Shown here: piece by piece, positions 1-9,158 of the stretch
Layout of the letters: every line of letters starts with the position of its first letter
Position numbering within the stretch: position 1 is the stretch's first letter
NCBI RefSeq assembly: GCF_030323025.1
Contig: NZ_CP097329.1
Location: 2,652,001-2,716,000, forward strand
Source of the DNA: Pseudanabaena mucicola str. Chao 1806
Lineage (GTDB): Bacteria; Cyanobacteriota; Cyanobacteriia; Pseudanabaenales; Pseudanabaenaceae
Direction of reading: 5' to 3'
DNA: 64,000 nucleotides
Made by a program: the position numbers and the translations under genes
Notes under the pieces: generated by a model
The model's database searches: none
What the model saw: only the letters and a program-made list of their open reading frames with translations
Told to the model about the DNA's origin: nothing

Positions 1-2
1 GA

Positions 3-1649
3 AAGCCAGCATACTCACTATCCTTTCCTTGGTTAGCAGTGGGCGGGCTAAACTTTACCATTGACCTCCAGATTTCTGATCTGAATATTGGCGCGATCGT
101 GTTGGTTGCAGGCATTAATCTTCTCGCTCAGATTTATGCAGTGGGTTACATGGAAATGGATTGGGGCTGGGGCAGATTCTTTGCTTTACTCGCACTCTTT
201 GAAGCAGGGATGTGTTCTTTAGTTCTTTGTAATTCCCTATTTTTCAGCTACGTCATTCTTGAAATCCTGACGCTAGGAACCTACTTGCTAGTTGGTATTT
301 GGTATAACCAATCTCTCGTAGTAACTGGTGCAAGGGATGCCTTTTTAACTAAGCGCGTTGGCGATTTATTCCTTTTAATGGGTGTAGTCGGTTTATTCCC
401 CCTCACAGGTACTTGGAACTTTACCGAGCTAGCAGAATGGGCAAAGACCACCGATATCAATCCGATGACCATTTCGCTTGTGACCCTTGCATTGATCGTT
501 GGTCCTATGGGTAAATGTGCTCAATTCCCTTTACATCTCTGGCTAGACGAAGCGATGGAAGGACCTTTACCGAGTACCATCCTGCGTAATTCCGTAGTTG
601 TAGCAACAGGTGCTTGGATCTTAGTTAAACTTCAGCCTCTCATTGCTATATCCCCTTTAACCCAGCAGGTAGTAATCGCCATTGGTGCAGCAACTGCTTT
701 CGGTACAGTCTTAATCTCTATCGCTCAAATTGATATCAAGCGATCGCTATCCTATTTGACCAGTGCCTTTATGGGACTGATCTTTATTGCCGTTGGTGTC
801 AATGACATTCACAGTGCCTATACACTGATCTTGTCTCATGCCTTAGCGATCGCACTACTATTTATGGCGATCGGCAGCATTATCTCCAACGTAATTACCC
901 AAGATTTGACTTTAAACGGTGGACTATGGAATCGTCGTCCCGTCTCTGGTCTGTGTTTCTTAGTCGGAACTCTTGGCTTGATTGCCTTCCCTCCCTTTGG
1001 TGGTTTCTGGGCAATGCTGGATTTAATTTCCGAACTTTGGCACAAGAACATCGCCCTCGCCGAACTCTTACTATTGATTAATGGACTAATTGCTTTCAGC
1101 TTAATGCGTGTATTCGGACTGATTTGGGGTGGTAAACCTAAGCAAATGACCGAAAGATCCGTAGAACCTCTATGGCTCATGGTTCTACCAATGACCTTTC
1201 TCGCAGGGATTGTTTTACACACACCACAAATGCTGACAGATTGGGGCATTATTCCTGACTTGGCAATCATCTTGAAACCTGAATCTTTGCTACTCCTAGG
1301 CTCAAGCAGCATGGGACTAGCAGCAGGTGCATATCTCTATCTCAATGAGAAAGTCAGCAAGCCAATTCAACTACCTTGGCAAGATCTCCAACAGTTCTTT
1401 GCCTACGACTTTTACACATCCAAACTCTATAAAGTCACAATTGTGGGATTGGTAGATAGCGTCTCCCATGCGATGTCCTGGTTCGATCGCTTTTTCGTTG
1501 ATGGAGTTGGCAACCTCTTTGGTCTTGCTACTCTATTCAGTGGTCAAAACCTACGCTACAGCACCTTTGGACAGTTACAACTCTATACGCTAACGATCAT
1601 GGTTGGTATTGGCGTTCTTCTGTTGTTGCTATTCAATCAGACTCTTTAA
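3..1649 (+). CDS. ndhF3: NAD(P)H-quinone oxidoreductase subunit F3, 5' partial
   Basis: Membrane antiporter-like subunit of the inducible NDH-1MS complex, which couples ferredoxin-driven proton pumping to CO2 hydration in thylakoids. The frame is open from base 3, so the true start lies upstream of the window; an internal GTG at 39 is not the start. About 548 residues are visible, and the usual length of roughly 610 implies some 60 missing N-terminal residues. The protein is almost entirely transmembrane helices, with the conserved MrpA/NuoL-type stretch KCAQFPLHLWLDEAMEGP and a later HALAIALLFMAIG helix. The F3 assignment, rather than F1 or F4, rests on the order ndhF3-ndhD3-cupA-cupS. It sits 29 bp before ndhD3 on the same strand, so it is probably co-transcribed. 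The promoter, normally controlled by the LysR-type regulator CcmR/NdhR, is outside the window. Confidence 0.93.
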   Translation, partial: KPAYSLSFPWLAVGGLNFTIDLQISDLNIGAIVLVAGINLLAQIYAVGYMEMDWGWGRFFALLALFEAGMCSLVLCNSLFFSYVILEILTLGTYLLVGIWYNQSLVVTGARDAFLTKRVGDLFLLMGVVGLFPLTGTWNFTELAEWAKTTDINPMTISLVTLALIVGPMGKCAQFPLHLWLDEAMEGPLPSTILRNSVVVATGAWILVKLQPLIAISPLTQQVVIAIGAATAFGTVLISIAQIDIKRSLSYLTSAFMGLIFIAVGVNDIHSAYTLILSHALAIALLFMAIGSIISNVITQDLTLNGGLWNRRPVSGLCFLVGTLGLIAFPPFGGFWAMLDLISELWHKNIALAELLLLINGLIAFSLMRVFGLIWGGKPKQMTERSVEPLWLMVLPMTFLAGIVLHTPQMLTDWGIIPDLAIILKPESLLLLGSSSMGLAAGAYLYLNEKVSKPIQLPWQDLQQFFAYDFYTSKLYKVTIVGLVDSVSHAMSWFDRFFVDGVGNLFGLATLFSGQNLRYSTFGQLQLYTLTIMVGIGVLLLLLFNQTL

Positions 1650-1678
1650 ATCTGGATCTTTCAATTGGATATAAAACT

Positions 1679-3196
1679 ATGCTTAGTGCGTTAATTTGGC
1701 TACCAGTAATCGGAGCTTTAGCGATCACCTTACTACCCCAAAGTCAATCAAAAAAAGGCGCAATTATCGTTGCAAGTGCCATCCTTATCCTCGATGTGTT
1801 ACTTCTCAAGCAATTTGATACTAATCTTGCGGCTTTCCAGCTATCCGAGAACCTACCTTGGCTCGAAAACATTGGCTTAAACTATAGCCTTGGAGTCGAT
1901 GGACTGTCTCTGCCTCTAGTTGCTCTCAATGGATTACTTACTTGGTTGATTATTTGTTTTTGCGAAAACCAAATCAAGGAGCGCTTCAAGCTTTTCCAAG
2001 TATTAATGCTATTAATTCATGCGGGTGTGAGTGGAGCGATGCTCTCAACTAACACCCTCTTGTTTGTCCTGTTTTATGAATTAGTATTAATTCCTCTATA
2101 TCTTATAATCGCAGTCTGGGGAGGCTTACAACGTAGCTATGCCGCTATGAAGTTTCTCATCTTCACCGCAGTCTCAGGCATACTCATATTAGCTGGCTTT
2201 TTGGCGTTAGGTTGGCTCACCGCTAATCCCACCCCAATTTTTGACTATTCCACCCTGCAAACCCTTTCCTTGCCCCTAGAAGTACAGATTACTTTGCTAG
2301 TAGTTCTGCTCTTAGGCTTCAGTATTAAGGCTCCCTTTGTGCCATTCCACAGTTGGTTGCCTGATACCTATGTGGAATCAGCAACTCCAACAGTAATGAT
2401 GCTTGGTGGAATCGTTGCGAAACTAGGAACCTATGGTCTATTCCGTTTTTGTGTAGGTCTTTTCCCCGATGCTTGGGCACTGTTGGCTCCCTATATCGCG
2501 ATCTGGGCAGGTTTAGGTGTCTTGTATGGCGCAATGGTGGCGATCTCTCAAAAAGATATCAAACGGATGGTAGCCTATAGCTCGATCGGTCATATGAGTT
2601 ATATTCTCTTGGCTGCTGCCGCCGCAACACCTCTAAGCCTCATCGGTGGTATTGGTCAGATGGTTAGTCATGGATTAGTTCTTGCCCTATTGTTCTATCT
2701 AGTTGGCGTAATCGAAGAGAAGGTTGGAACCAGAGATTTAGATTTACTCAATGGATTGCTTAATCCCTTACGTGGTCTGCCAACTACAAGTGCTCTGTTG
2801 ATTTTAGGTGGAATGGCGAGTGCAGGTATTCCTGGACTAGTTGGATTTATTGCTGAGTTTCTTGTCTTCCAAGGTACTTTTACCAAGTTCCCGATTCCGA
2901 CGATCTTCTCGATCATTGGCACTGGTTTAACGGCTGTTTATTTCGTGATTTTGCTCAATCGAACCTGTTTTGGCAAATTGGATAATGCTACGGCTTACTA
3001 TCCAAAAGTGAGTGGTCTCGAACAATTACCTGCCCTAATTTTGACTGGATTGATTATCTTCCTAGGAGTTCAACCTGTATGGCTAGTCAAATGGAGTGAA
3101 AAGGCTACCGTTAAGATTGCTGAGCAGTCCGAAAGTAAGCTCCTTGTTTCCCAAGTTCTAAACGAGTCCCTAACATCACCTCTGATAAAAAATTAA
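1679..3196 (+). CDS. ndhD3: NAD(P)H-quinone oxidoreductase subunit 4 (NdhD3)
   Basis: Proton-pumping NuoM/MrpD-like subunit paired with NdhF3 in the low-CO2-inducible NDH-1MS complex. It has 505 residues, the usual length for NdhD, and about 14 hydrophobic helices. The family signature SIKAPFVPFHSWLPD lies near residues 219-233, followed by YVESATPTVMMLGG. The lumen-side motif GVDGLSLPLVALNGLLTW is near residue 75. The start is ATG at 1679, 29 bp after the ndhF3 stop. An 88-bp gap separates it from cupA, with no strong hairpin, so I infer one operon. The D3 rather than D4 assignment comes from the cupA/cupS neighbours. Confidence 0.95.
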   Translation: MLSALIWLPVIGALAITLLPQSQSKKGAIIVASAILILDVLLLKQFDTNLAAFQLSENLPWLENIGLNYSLGVDGLSLPLVALNGLLTWLIICFCENQIKERFKLFQVLMLLIHAGVSGAMLSTNTLLFVLFYELVLIPLYLIIAVWGGLQRSYAAMKFLIFTAVSGILILAGFLALGWLTANPTPIFDYSTLQTLSLPLEVQITLLVVLLLGFSIKAPFVPFHSWLPDTYVESATPTVMMLGGIVAKLGTYGLFRFCVGLFPDAWALLAPYIAIWAGLGVLYGAMVAISQKDIKRMVAYSSIGHMSYILLAAAAATPLSLIGGIGQMVSHGLVLALLFYLVGVIEEKVGTRDLDLLNGLLNPLRGLPTTSALLILGGMASAGIPGLVGFIAEFLVFQGTFTKFPIPTIFSIIGTGLTAVYFVILLNRTCFGKLDNATAYYPKVSGLEQLPALILTGLIIFLGVQPVWLVKWSEKATVKIAEQSESKLLVSQVLNESLTSPLIKN

Positions 3197-3284
3197 TGCA
3201 CTAATTTACCGTAAAGCTTTTAGGTCGCAATTTGTATAGTGCTTGATTAATATTAGGAAAGATTGATATAGGAAAGATAAAACT

Positions 3285-4601
3285 ATGACAGCTACTTTAG
3301 TTCCACCAACCACACAACTACCTCCATCCAACCATCCCTATGCGGATGTCATCCATCGTCTAGAAGCAGGTGGCTCCATGCTCCCTGACACTCCCCAAAA
3401 TCTAATGCAAATAATCGGACTCTATAAGGCTTATGCCGTACCGATGGATTTCTATTGGCGTGATTTGCTTTACATAGCGGAGCAGGTATTTCTAGAGCCA
3501 CTGCCTGCATTTAAGTACTTTTTGCCTCAGGAATATCTCGATTTACGAAATCACTATGCAGGAGATGATGCTGATTGGCGCTTTTGGCGTGGTGAGGCGA
3601 CGGCTCATCCTGAGTTGTTAGAGTTTATGTCTAAGGGAGAACTGAATACGAAAATTCCTAAACTCTTCCATCATCTCTATCACGATCGCATCAATATGGA
3701 GTTTGCCGAAGAATGTATGCGAGCAATGTTTTGGCATCGCAATATGGGGGGTGAACTAGAGCCGTACATGGATTCGGAGGAATATCGCCAAAATGCAGAT
3801 CGTGCTATTCGCGCCTACTTCAAAAACAATCCGATCATGTTGGGGCTATATAAACTCTTTCCTGAGCTATTTTTAGAGCAATGCCGTCAATCCACCATGA
3901 CCTCAGTTTTAGGACTGTTCTGGGAAATCATGGCTCCTGTATTTTTCGAGATGTCTGATGTTTACGACGAAGGTGGTTTTAAAGGTGTACCCGATGCGAT
4001 GAATTTCTTGGTAAGTGGGATTTTTGCGATCGCTGGTCGTCCTATTTACCATCGTGTCAATATTCGAGGTGAGTGGTTTGAGATTGTGCCTAAATCTAAA
4101 GGATTCACTTGGTTGTATGAGGCAGCATTCCCCTATGTTGAAGCAGTGTTTTATCGCACTTCCCCTTTCCGTGGTACAAAGTCCTACAATGCTCAAGCGA
4201 ATGAAGTTCCCAAAGATCAGAATGATTTCCACTACGGAATTTTATATGCAGACAAATTCCCCGTAGGTTCAGCAGGCATCCCACCAACCTTGTTACATCA
4301 AGATATGTATCACTTCTTACCTCAGTACCTAGTGGACTACTACAAGCAATTTTGTCGTGGTGAAGATGACACTTTGATTCAATTAGGCGTGAGTTTTCAG
4401 CGATCGATGTACAACGTTACCTCAGCCGTAATTCAAGCAGGTAGAGCCGCATTTCTCTATCCTCTTGATGATCCTAATCCTAAGCATCTCTTAGCCAATC
4501 GCCATTATTTTGAGGGACAACTAAATCGCTTCTGTAACCCCAAGTATGAAATGGATAAGGCTGCGAGAATTGGCATGGTTCAAGATCAAAACTATCGTTA
4601 A
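3285..4601 (+). CDS. cupA: CO2 hydration protein CupA (ChpY)
   Basis: Carbonic-anhydrase-like subunit bound to NdhF3/NdhD3 at the tip of NDH-1MS. It converts CO2 to bicarbonate on the cytoplasmic face of the thylakoid. The length of 438 residues fits the family. The stretch [18 protein letters not shown] at 124-140 contains H130 and R135, the residues that I recall as zinc ligands in the published NDH-1MS structure, so the active site looks intact. There is no signal peptide or transmembrane helix. It lies third in the operon, and cupS follows after 34 bp. CupB, the constitutive paralogue, is the alternative; the fasciclin gene downstream and the F3/D3 genes upstream favour CupA. Confidence 0.94.
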   Translation: MTATLVPPTTQLPPSNHPYADVIHRLEAGGSMLPDTPQNLMQIIGLYKAYAVPMDFYWRDLLYIAEQVFLEPLPAFKYFLPQEYLDLRNHYAGDDADWRFWRGEATAHPELLEFMSKGELNTKIPKLFHHLYHDRINMEFAEECMRAMFWHRNMGGELEPYMDSEEYRQNADRAIRAYFKNNPIMLGLYKLFPELFLEQCRQSTMTSVLGLFWEIMAPVFFEMSDVYDEGGFKGVPDAMNFLVSGIFAIAGRPIYHRVNIRGEWFEIVPKSKGFTWLYEAAFPYVEAVFYRTSPFRGTKSYNAQANEVPKDQNDFHYGILYADKFPVGSAGIPPTLLHQDMYHFLPQYLVDYYKQFCRGEDDTLIQLGVSFQRSMYNVTSAVIQAGRAAFLYPLDDPNPKHLLANRHYFEGQLNRFCNPKYEMDKAARIGMVQDQNYR

Positions 4602-4635
4602 TTACGCTAATTACGCTCAAACCCAAGAAATAACT

Positions 4636-5085
4636 ATGACTACCATCGTTGATATCGCTGTTAATAATGAAGGCTTCTCTACTCTTGTTACCGCAGTATC
4701 GGCAGCAAGCTTAGTTGAAGCATTACAAAGTCCAGGTCCTTTTACGGTATTTGCTCCCAATGATGCAGCTTTCGCTAAATTACCTCCTGGCACTATTACG
4801 ACCCTAGTGCAAAATATCCCTCAATTAGCCCGTATTCTCACCTACCATGTAGTTGCAGGCAAATACAAAAAAGAAGACTTAATTGGTGTAAAATCTCTAA
4901 TTTCCCTTGAGGGTTCTCAAATTGATCTGGATATTTCTGAGGAAGGATTTGAAGCAAATAACGCAACGGTGATTGCTGCGGATATTGAGGCTGATAATGG
5001 CGTTATTCATGTAATTGATACAGTTATGCTGATGCGTCCCCATTGGTTTTATCCAATTATGGAGTCTGGTAAAGTCGGCGTATAG
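4636..5085 (+). CDS. cupS: CupS, fasciclin-domain subunit of NDH-1MS
   Basis: Small soluble subunit that binds CupA/NdhF3 in the inducible CO2-uptake complex. I chose the ATG at 4636, giving 149 residues. The frame is open for 30 more codons into cupA, but the protein from this methionine already begins at the FAS1 fold (MTTIVDIAV), and those 30 codons overlap cupA. A single FAS1 domain covers almost the whole protein. Box H1 is seen as [16 protein letters not shown] (about residues 34-49) and box H2 as [11 protein letters not shown] near the end. No signal peptide is present, unlike secreted fasciclins, which fits a cytoplasmic subunit. The stop codon lies in the motif TATAGCGGTTT, which resembles the end of the miniature repeat found elsewhere in the window. 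Confidence 0.92.
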   Translation: MTTIVDIAVNNEGFSTLVTAVSAASLVEALQSPGPFTVFAPNDAAFAKLPPGTITTLVQNIPQLARILTYHVVAGKYKKEDLIGVKSLISLEGSQIDLDISEEGFEANNATVIAADIEADNGVIHVIDTVMLMRPHWFYPIMESGKVGV

Positions 5086-5160
5086 CGGTTTGAGTTCATC
5101 TGTGGCAAAATCAAACCTATTAGGACTTACGCAAAATGAACAAGGTTAGTCAAGCAATGT

Positions 5161-5197
5161 AATTGTGTTGCGGGCACGAAGCGCCCGCAACACAATT
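5161..5197. terminator. Perfect palindrome after the cup operon
   Basis: Two 15-base arms (5161-5175 and 5183-5197) are perfect reverse complements around a 7-base loop ACGAAGC. It lies 75 bp after cupS and could end operon transcription, but no T-run follows, so a mobile palindrome is equally possible. The rest of 5086-5364 is non-coding. It includes another palindromic stretch near 5229-5250 (AAGAACTCAAGTTCTT) that recurs inverted near 55.9 kb. Confidence 0.55.
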
Positions 5198-5225
5198 ATT
5201 CAAAAAATTACTTTGCAGCACTACC

Positions 5226-5290
5226 TAACCAAGAACTCAAGTTCTTGGCTCAAAGCTAAAGTTAGCTAAAGCGGACTCAAGAACTTTTGT
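5226..5290 (+). repeat. Dispersed repeat with AAGAACTCAAGTTCTTGG core, copy 1
   Basis: This block carries the palindromic core and then AAAGCTAAAGTTAGCTAAAGC, and it is matched in reverse orientation at about 55874-55930. Both copies lie close to a TAGGACTTAC motif (5120-5130 and 55794-55804). The pair looks like remnants of one small mobile or recombining element. Nothing suggests a coding role. Confidence 0.5.
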
Positions 5291-5364
5291 AGTCAACTTT
5301 TTGTAATATTAATGCCTAGCATTGATGTTTGACGATGGCATAAATTAAAAACTGGTGGCATAGT

Positions 5365-5973
5365 ATGGCACTCAAAATTGGTAGGGTTGAGGTTGGGCTG
5401 AGGTTATTGCTTTCTTTCACAACTATAGCGATCGCCCATGGGTACTTAGGTAGTTACATCAGTACATTCATCACTGATCATAATTACCCGATCGCAAGTT
5501 TATTATTGGGTTTAGCCGTTGCGGGAATATTTGCCATACCTCAAAGTTTAGGCGGTCTATTAGCGGCGATCGCCTCGGTGATCATTGTCTATTGGCAAGC
5601 AGGATTAATGCCTAGCCTCGTCACCTTGGGTGTATGTCTAGTATTGTACTGGTTAGGTTTTGCAGATCTGGGTTACAGTGCTAAACCTGACAAAAAACTT
5701 TCAATCATCGAAATTCTCTCGACAATAGTTACCTTTGCCCTCGCGATCGCCTTGACCATTTCCCTGTTGCAAATTCCATCAAGTTGGATTGCTAGTTTGG
5801 CGATCGGGTTACTCGCTGCGACGATCACCTTAATTGGTAAACAAATCCAGTACCTCGAATTAAGCACTATTAAAAATTTCATCATTTTGGGCATCCTTAC
5901 AAGTAGCAGTCTGGCGATCGGCTTTGTGGTTCGGACTATCTTTTATACCCCTAAGCCAACTGACTTTTTATAA
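5365..5973 (+). CDS. Multi-pass membrane protein of unknown function
   Basis: I do not recognise a family. The 202-residue product is strongly hydrophobic, with about six predicted helices separated by short polar loops; a charged loop SAKPDKKL lies near residue 110. No cofactor or catalytic motif is visible. It begins 280 bp after cupS on the same strand, with a palindrome between them, so co-transcription is uncertain. HIP1 sites inside the gene show native base composition rather than recent transfer. A role linked to inorganic carbon handling would be a guess from position only. Confidence 0.7.
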   Translation: MALKIGRVEVGLRLLLSFTTIAIAHGYLGSYISTFITDHNYPIASLLLGLAVAGIFAIPQSLGGLLAAIASVIIVYWQAGLMPSLVTLGVCLVLYWLGFADLGYSAKPDKKLSIIEILSTIVTFALAIALTISLLQIPSSWIASLAIGLLAATITLIGKQIQYLELSTIKNFIILGILTSSSLAIGFVVRTIFYTPKPTDFL

Positions 5974-6091
5974 ACTGGCAAACTTTTGTAGTGATGTTAG
6001 GCGCATTGTCAAGTGCTACCTATACTTTGACAGGGGGTAGAATTTATTTTCCAAAAAGGAAGAATGAAAGAGACGTTAACTGTATTCCAAG

Positions 6092-6870
6092 ATGCTCCGA
6101 CTAACATGTACCAAAGAAGAAATAGATGCGCTACATTACGAAAGATTCCATCATCCGCATCCACGAGTACAGAGAAAGATGGAAGCACTATACCTAAAAA
6201 GCCAGAAATACCCGCATAAGGAAATCACGCAACTACTAAGAATCAATGAACCCACACTGTTGAGCTATTTACGAGATTATAAAGAAGGAGGGATAAGCAA
6301 ACTCAAAAAACTAACCTTTAATCGTCCCCAGAGCGAACTAAAAAAGCATCAAGAAAGTTTAGAGATATATTTTCGAGAACATCCACCCAAAACACTGGCT
6401 CATGCAGCAGCAAAAATTACCGAGTTGACAGGGATTGTCCGTAGTCCAGAACAGGGGCGCCACTTTCTGAAATCGATGGGAATGAGTTGTCGTCGAGTTT
6501 GATGCTGCTGCTCACTTCATCATTGGAGCCTATTTAGGCTTTTTGTGGTGTTTTGAACGCTTGTTTGTCAATTCTGGGAAGGGAAGGCAGCGTTTTAATG
6601 TCCTTGGTGCGCTTAATGCCGTTACTCATGAACTAGTTACCGTGACTAATGACACTTATATCAATGCTCAATCCGTATGTGACTTACTTTATAAACTTGC
6701 GGCTCTGGGATTGAATATCCCCATTACTCTGGTCTTGGACAATGCTCGTTACCAAAAGTGTGCTTTAGTTGTTGAGTTAGCTTAGTCTTTAAATATCGAG
6801 CTTCTCTATTTGACAACATTACTCTCCAAACTTAAACTTGATTGAGCGCCTTGGGAAAGTTAAGGTATAG
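6092..6870 (+). pseudogene. IS630-family transposase, frameshifted and truncated
   Basis: Two frames together make an IS630 (Tc1/mariner-like) transposase. The first piece, 6092-6502, has the helix-turn-helix region (EITQLLRINEPTLLSYLRDY). The second, from about 6499, has the catalytic-core text GKGRQRFNVLGALNAVTHEL and VLDNARYQKCALVVELA. An in-frame stop at about 6783 then interrupts the expected SLNIELLYL stretch, which continues after it to roughly 6870. The C-terminal catalytic region is missing. At least one frameshift, one stop and a 3' truncation make it dead. It abuts the broken methyltransferase gene, which it probably destroyed. Confidence 0.85.
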
Positions 6871-6892
6871 GTGAGGTGATCGCTTGCCAATT

Positions 6893-7151
6893 TTAAGCTT
6901 CAGAGAGATCAATGCCCTGAGGATTAGCGATCGCTAATGCCAAGGTAGTTACACCCGAGCCACATCCAATATCGAGGATCGTCAAATCTTGGCGATCGCA
7001 AACCCGTTGCGTTTTGGCATACCAAGCCGTCACAAAAGAATGCAAAATCAAACCGCGATCGCCATCTCCCCCCCATTTGTGATGCAGGCAAATTAGGATA
7101 GGGCATTAAGTCAAATTGCTGACGAACTTTTTCATTGGGATCGATGTTCAT
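6893..7151 (-). pseudogene. SAM-dependent methyltransferase, 5' remnant with frameshift
   Basis: The reverse strand starts MNIDPNEKVRQQFDLMPYPN, a start typical of cyanobacterial class I methyltransferases. After a run of seven C (7068-7074, G on the coding strand) the reading continues in another frame as LILHSFVTAWYAKTQRV and then LTILDIGCGSGVTTLALA, which is motif I (SAM binding). The remnant stops at GIDLSEA, beside the dead IS630 element. A homopolymer slip and the IS insertion together explain the loss. It starts 81 bp from, and divergent to, the oxidoreductase-GtrA gene. Confidence 0.8.
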
Positions 7152-7231
7152 TTTATGGATATTTCCGTTGCTTAGTAATTTCTATTTTTTAATGACTATG
7201 GGGTAATATCTCAAAAACATTAGCAGAAGCG

Positions 7232-9130
7232 ATGGCAGTAAATTCAAAGACCCCACATACCTTTATTCTTGGTGCCGGTCCTGCAGGACTGGCGGCAGCT
7301 TATACTCTTGCTAAACACGATCAAACAGTCACAGTTATAGAGCGGGAATCACAAGTTGGGGGACTAGCCAAAAGTATTTATTTTCGTGATTTTATTCTCG
7401 ATTATGGACCACATCGTTTTTTTACCAAGCTGTCACCTGTGATCCAACTGTGGAATGAAGTATTAGAAAATGAGCAAGTTACAGTCAATCGTTTAACCAG
7501 AATATTTTATGGCGGTAAATATTTTCGCTATCCAATTCAAGCAAAAGAGGTTGTGTTTGCCTTAGGAATTCGCGAAACTTTCAATATTCTTTACTCATAT
7601 TTGCTAAGTCGGCTCATTCCTAATCATGCTCCTCAAAACTTTGCAGAATGGGTCATATCTAGATTTGGTAAGCGCTTGTTTAGTATTTTTTTTGAAGGCT
7701 ATACCGAAAAGCTTTGGGGAATTCCTTGTACTAAAATTGAGGCAGAATGGGCTGCCCAGCGCATCAAAGGTCTATCTCTCAGCAAAGCCATCCGTAATGC
7801 TGTTTTTGGTAATAATGGCAAAGTTAAGTCTTTAATTGATCAATTTCAGTTTCCCAGATTGGGGTCAGGACAACTATATGAAAAAATTTGCGATCGCCTC
7901 AATGCCCAAAAACAATCAGTTTTGATGAATACCGAAGTAATTAGTTGTCATCATGATGGTTCAAAAATCACTCATATTGTTTTACGTGATCGCCATACTG
8001 GTAAAGAGTCTGTCACCGATTGCAACTATGTTATTTCCTCAATTCCATTAAATTTGCTAGTAAAGCAAATGCAGCCATCCCCACCACCAGAAGTAATTGC
8101 TGCTGCCCAATCTTTAAAGTTTCGTAATACGATTCTAGTGTACTTAATTGTAGATAGTGAATCACTATTTCCTGATAATTGGTTATATATTAATGATGCC
8201 AAAGTGCGCTTAGGGAGAGTAACTAACTTCGCAAATTGGTCACCAGATATGTTGCCCCATTCAGCAAGGTCACAAACCCCTTTATGCTGTGAATATTGGT
8301 GTGATGGTAATGAATATATCTGGCAAGAATCTGAAGAGAGTTTAATGTTACTAGCAATTCAAGAACTGCGTCAAATTAAACTGTTGAATAATGAAACTGT
8401 AAGTGATGCTTTTGTATTGCGTTTACCCAAGACCTATCCAGTTTATACAGGGACATATCGTGAGGCAATTTCTACAATCCAAAGCTATTTATCTCAATTC
8501 TCTAATTTGCAACTAATTGGGCGGTATGGATCATTTAAGTATAATAATCAAGACCATAGTTTATTAATGGGAATTTGGGCAGCCGAAAATATTATTGGGC
8601 TATCTAAACATGATCTTTGGTCAGTCAACTCAGATACGGAATATGGAGAAGAGATGAATTTAGAGGTTAAGCAAACTAATGAATCTCAAGCCACAGAAAT
8701 GCAAGCCCCAAAAAATTGGTCAGCAAATTTGCAACAACTTAGCAGATATTTTGTGACAGGTGGGTTCGCTACTATTGTTGATGTCAGTATTTTTGCACTG
8801 TTACAGCGATTAGATATTTACTATGTATATGCCCTATGTATTAGCTATTTTTTTGGATTAACCACAAACTTCTGGTTGAGTCGCAGCTATGTTTTTGGTA
8901 TTTACTGGCAAAATAGCTGGCTGCAATATCTTGTATTTACGGTGATCGCTCTCAATAGTCTATTAGCAAATTTAGGAATGATTCAGCTATTGGTTAATGA
9001 ACTAAAATGGCAACCAATTCCTGCAAGGATTATTAGTACTGGTTGTATTGTCTTTCTAAGCTTTATTGGACATAAGTTATATTCCTTTAGCTCACAGCAA
9101 GATGTTCGCAGTTCTTCGGTGGTTAAATAA
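7232..9130 (+). CDS. FAD-dependent oxidoreductase (UDP-galactopyranose mutase-like) fused to GtrA-type flippase domain
   Basis: Residues 1-470 form a Rossmann flavoprotein of the protoporphyrinogen oxidase/UDP-galactopyranose mutase class. It shows the dinucleotide motif LGAGPAGLAAAYTLAK near residue 12, then E-containing VIERESQVGGLAKS, DYGPHRFFTK, and the late motif YREAISTIQSYLSQFSNLQL before a GRYGSFKYNNQDHSL flavin-contact region. Residues about 503-620 are a four-helix GtrA domain (LSRYFVTGGFATIVDVSIFA, then FGLTTNFWLSRSYVF), which normally moves polyprenyl-phosphate sugars across the membrane. A linker of about 30 polar residues joins them. I know both families, but their fusion is unusual. 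A multi-pass glycosyltransferase-like gene follows after 28 bp, so the enzyme likely modifies or supplies a sugar for export. The substrate cannot be read from the sequence. Confidence 0.82.
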   Translation: MAVNSKTPHTFILGAGPAGLAAAYTLAKHDQTVTVIERESQVGGLAKSIYFRDFILDYGPHRFFTKLSPVIQLWNEVLENEQVTVNRLTRIFYGGKYFRYPIQAKEVVFALGIRETFNILYSYLLSRLIPNHAPQNFAEWVISRFGKRLFSIFFEGYTEKLWGIPCTKIEAEWAAQRIKGLSLSKAIRNAVFGNNGKVKSLIDQFQFPRLGSGQLYEKICDRLNAQKQSVLMNTEVISCHHDGSKITHIVLRDRHTGKESVTDCNYVISSIPLNLLVKQMQPSPPPEVIAAAQSLKFRNTILVYLIVDSESLFPDNWLYINDAKVRLGRVTNFANWSPDMLPHSARSQTPLCCEYWCDGNEYIWQESEESLMLLAIQELRQIKLLNNETVSDAFVLRLPKTYPVYTGTYREAISTIQSYLSQFSNLQLIGRYGSFKYNNQDHSLLMGIWAAENIIGLSKHDLWSVNSDTEYGEEMNLEVKQTNESQATEMQAPKNWSANLQQLSRYFVTGGFATIVDVSIFALLQRLDIYYVYALCISYFFGLTTNFWLSRSYVFGIYWQNSWLQYLVFTVIALNSLLANLGMIQLLVNELKWQPIPARIISTGCIVFLSFIGHKLYSFSSQQDVRSSSVVK

Positions 9131-9158
9131 ATAATTAATTAAATAATTAAAAGTAAAT

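Noticed and set aside
836-1312. 158-codon reverse frame inside ndhF3
   Set aside because: Antisense shadow of a conserved gene with low-complexity basic content.
3197-3284. Gap before cupA as a possible internal promoter or terminator
   Set aside because: No convincing hairpin or -35/-10 pair; the operon context explains the gap.
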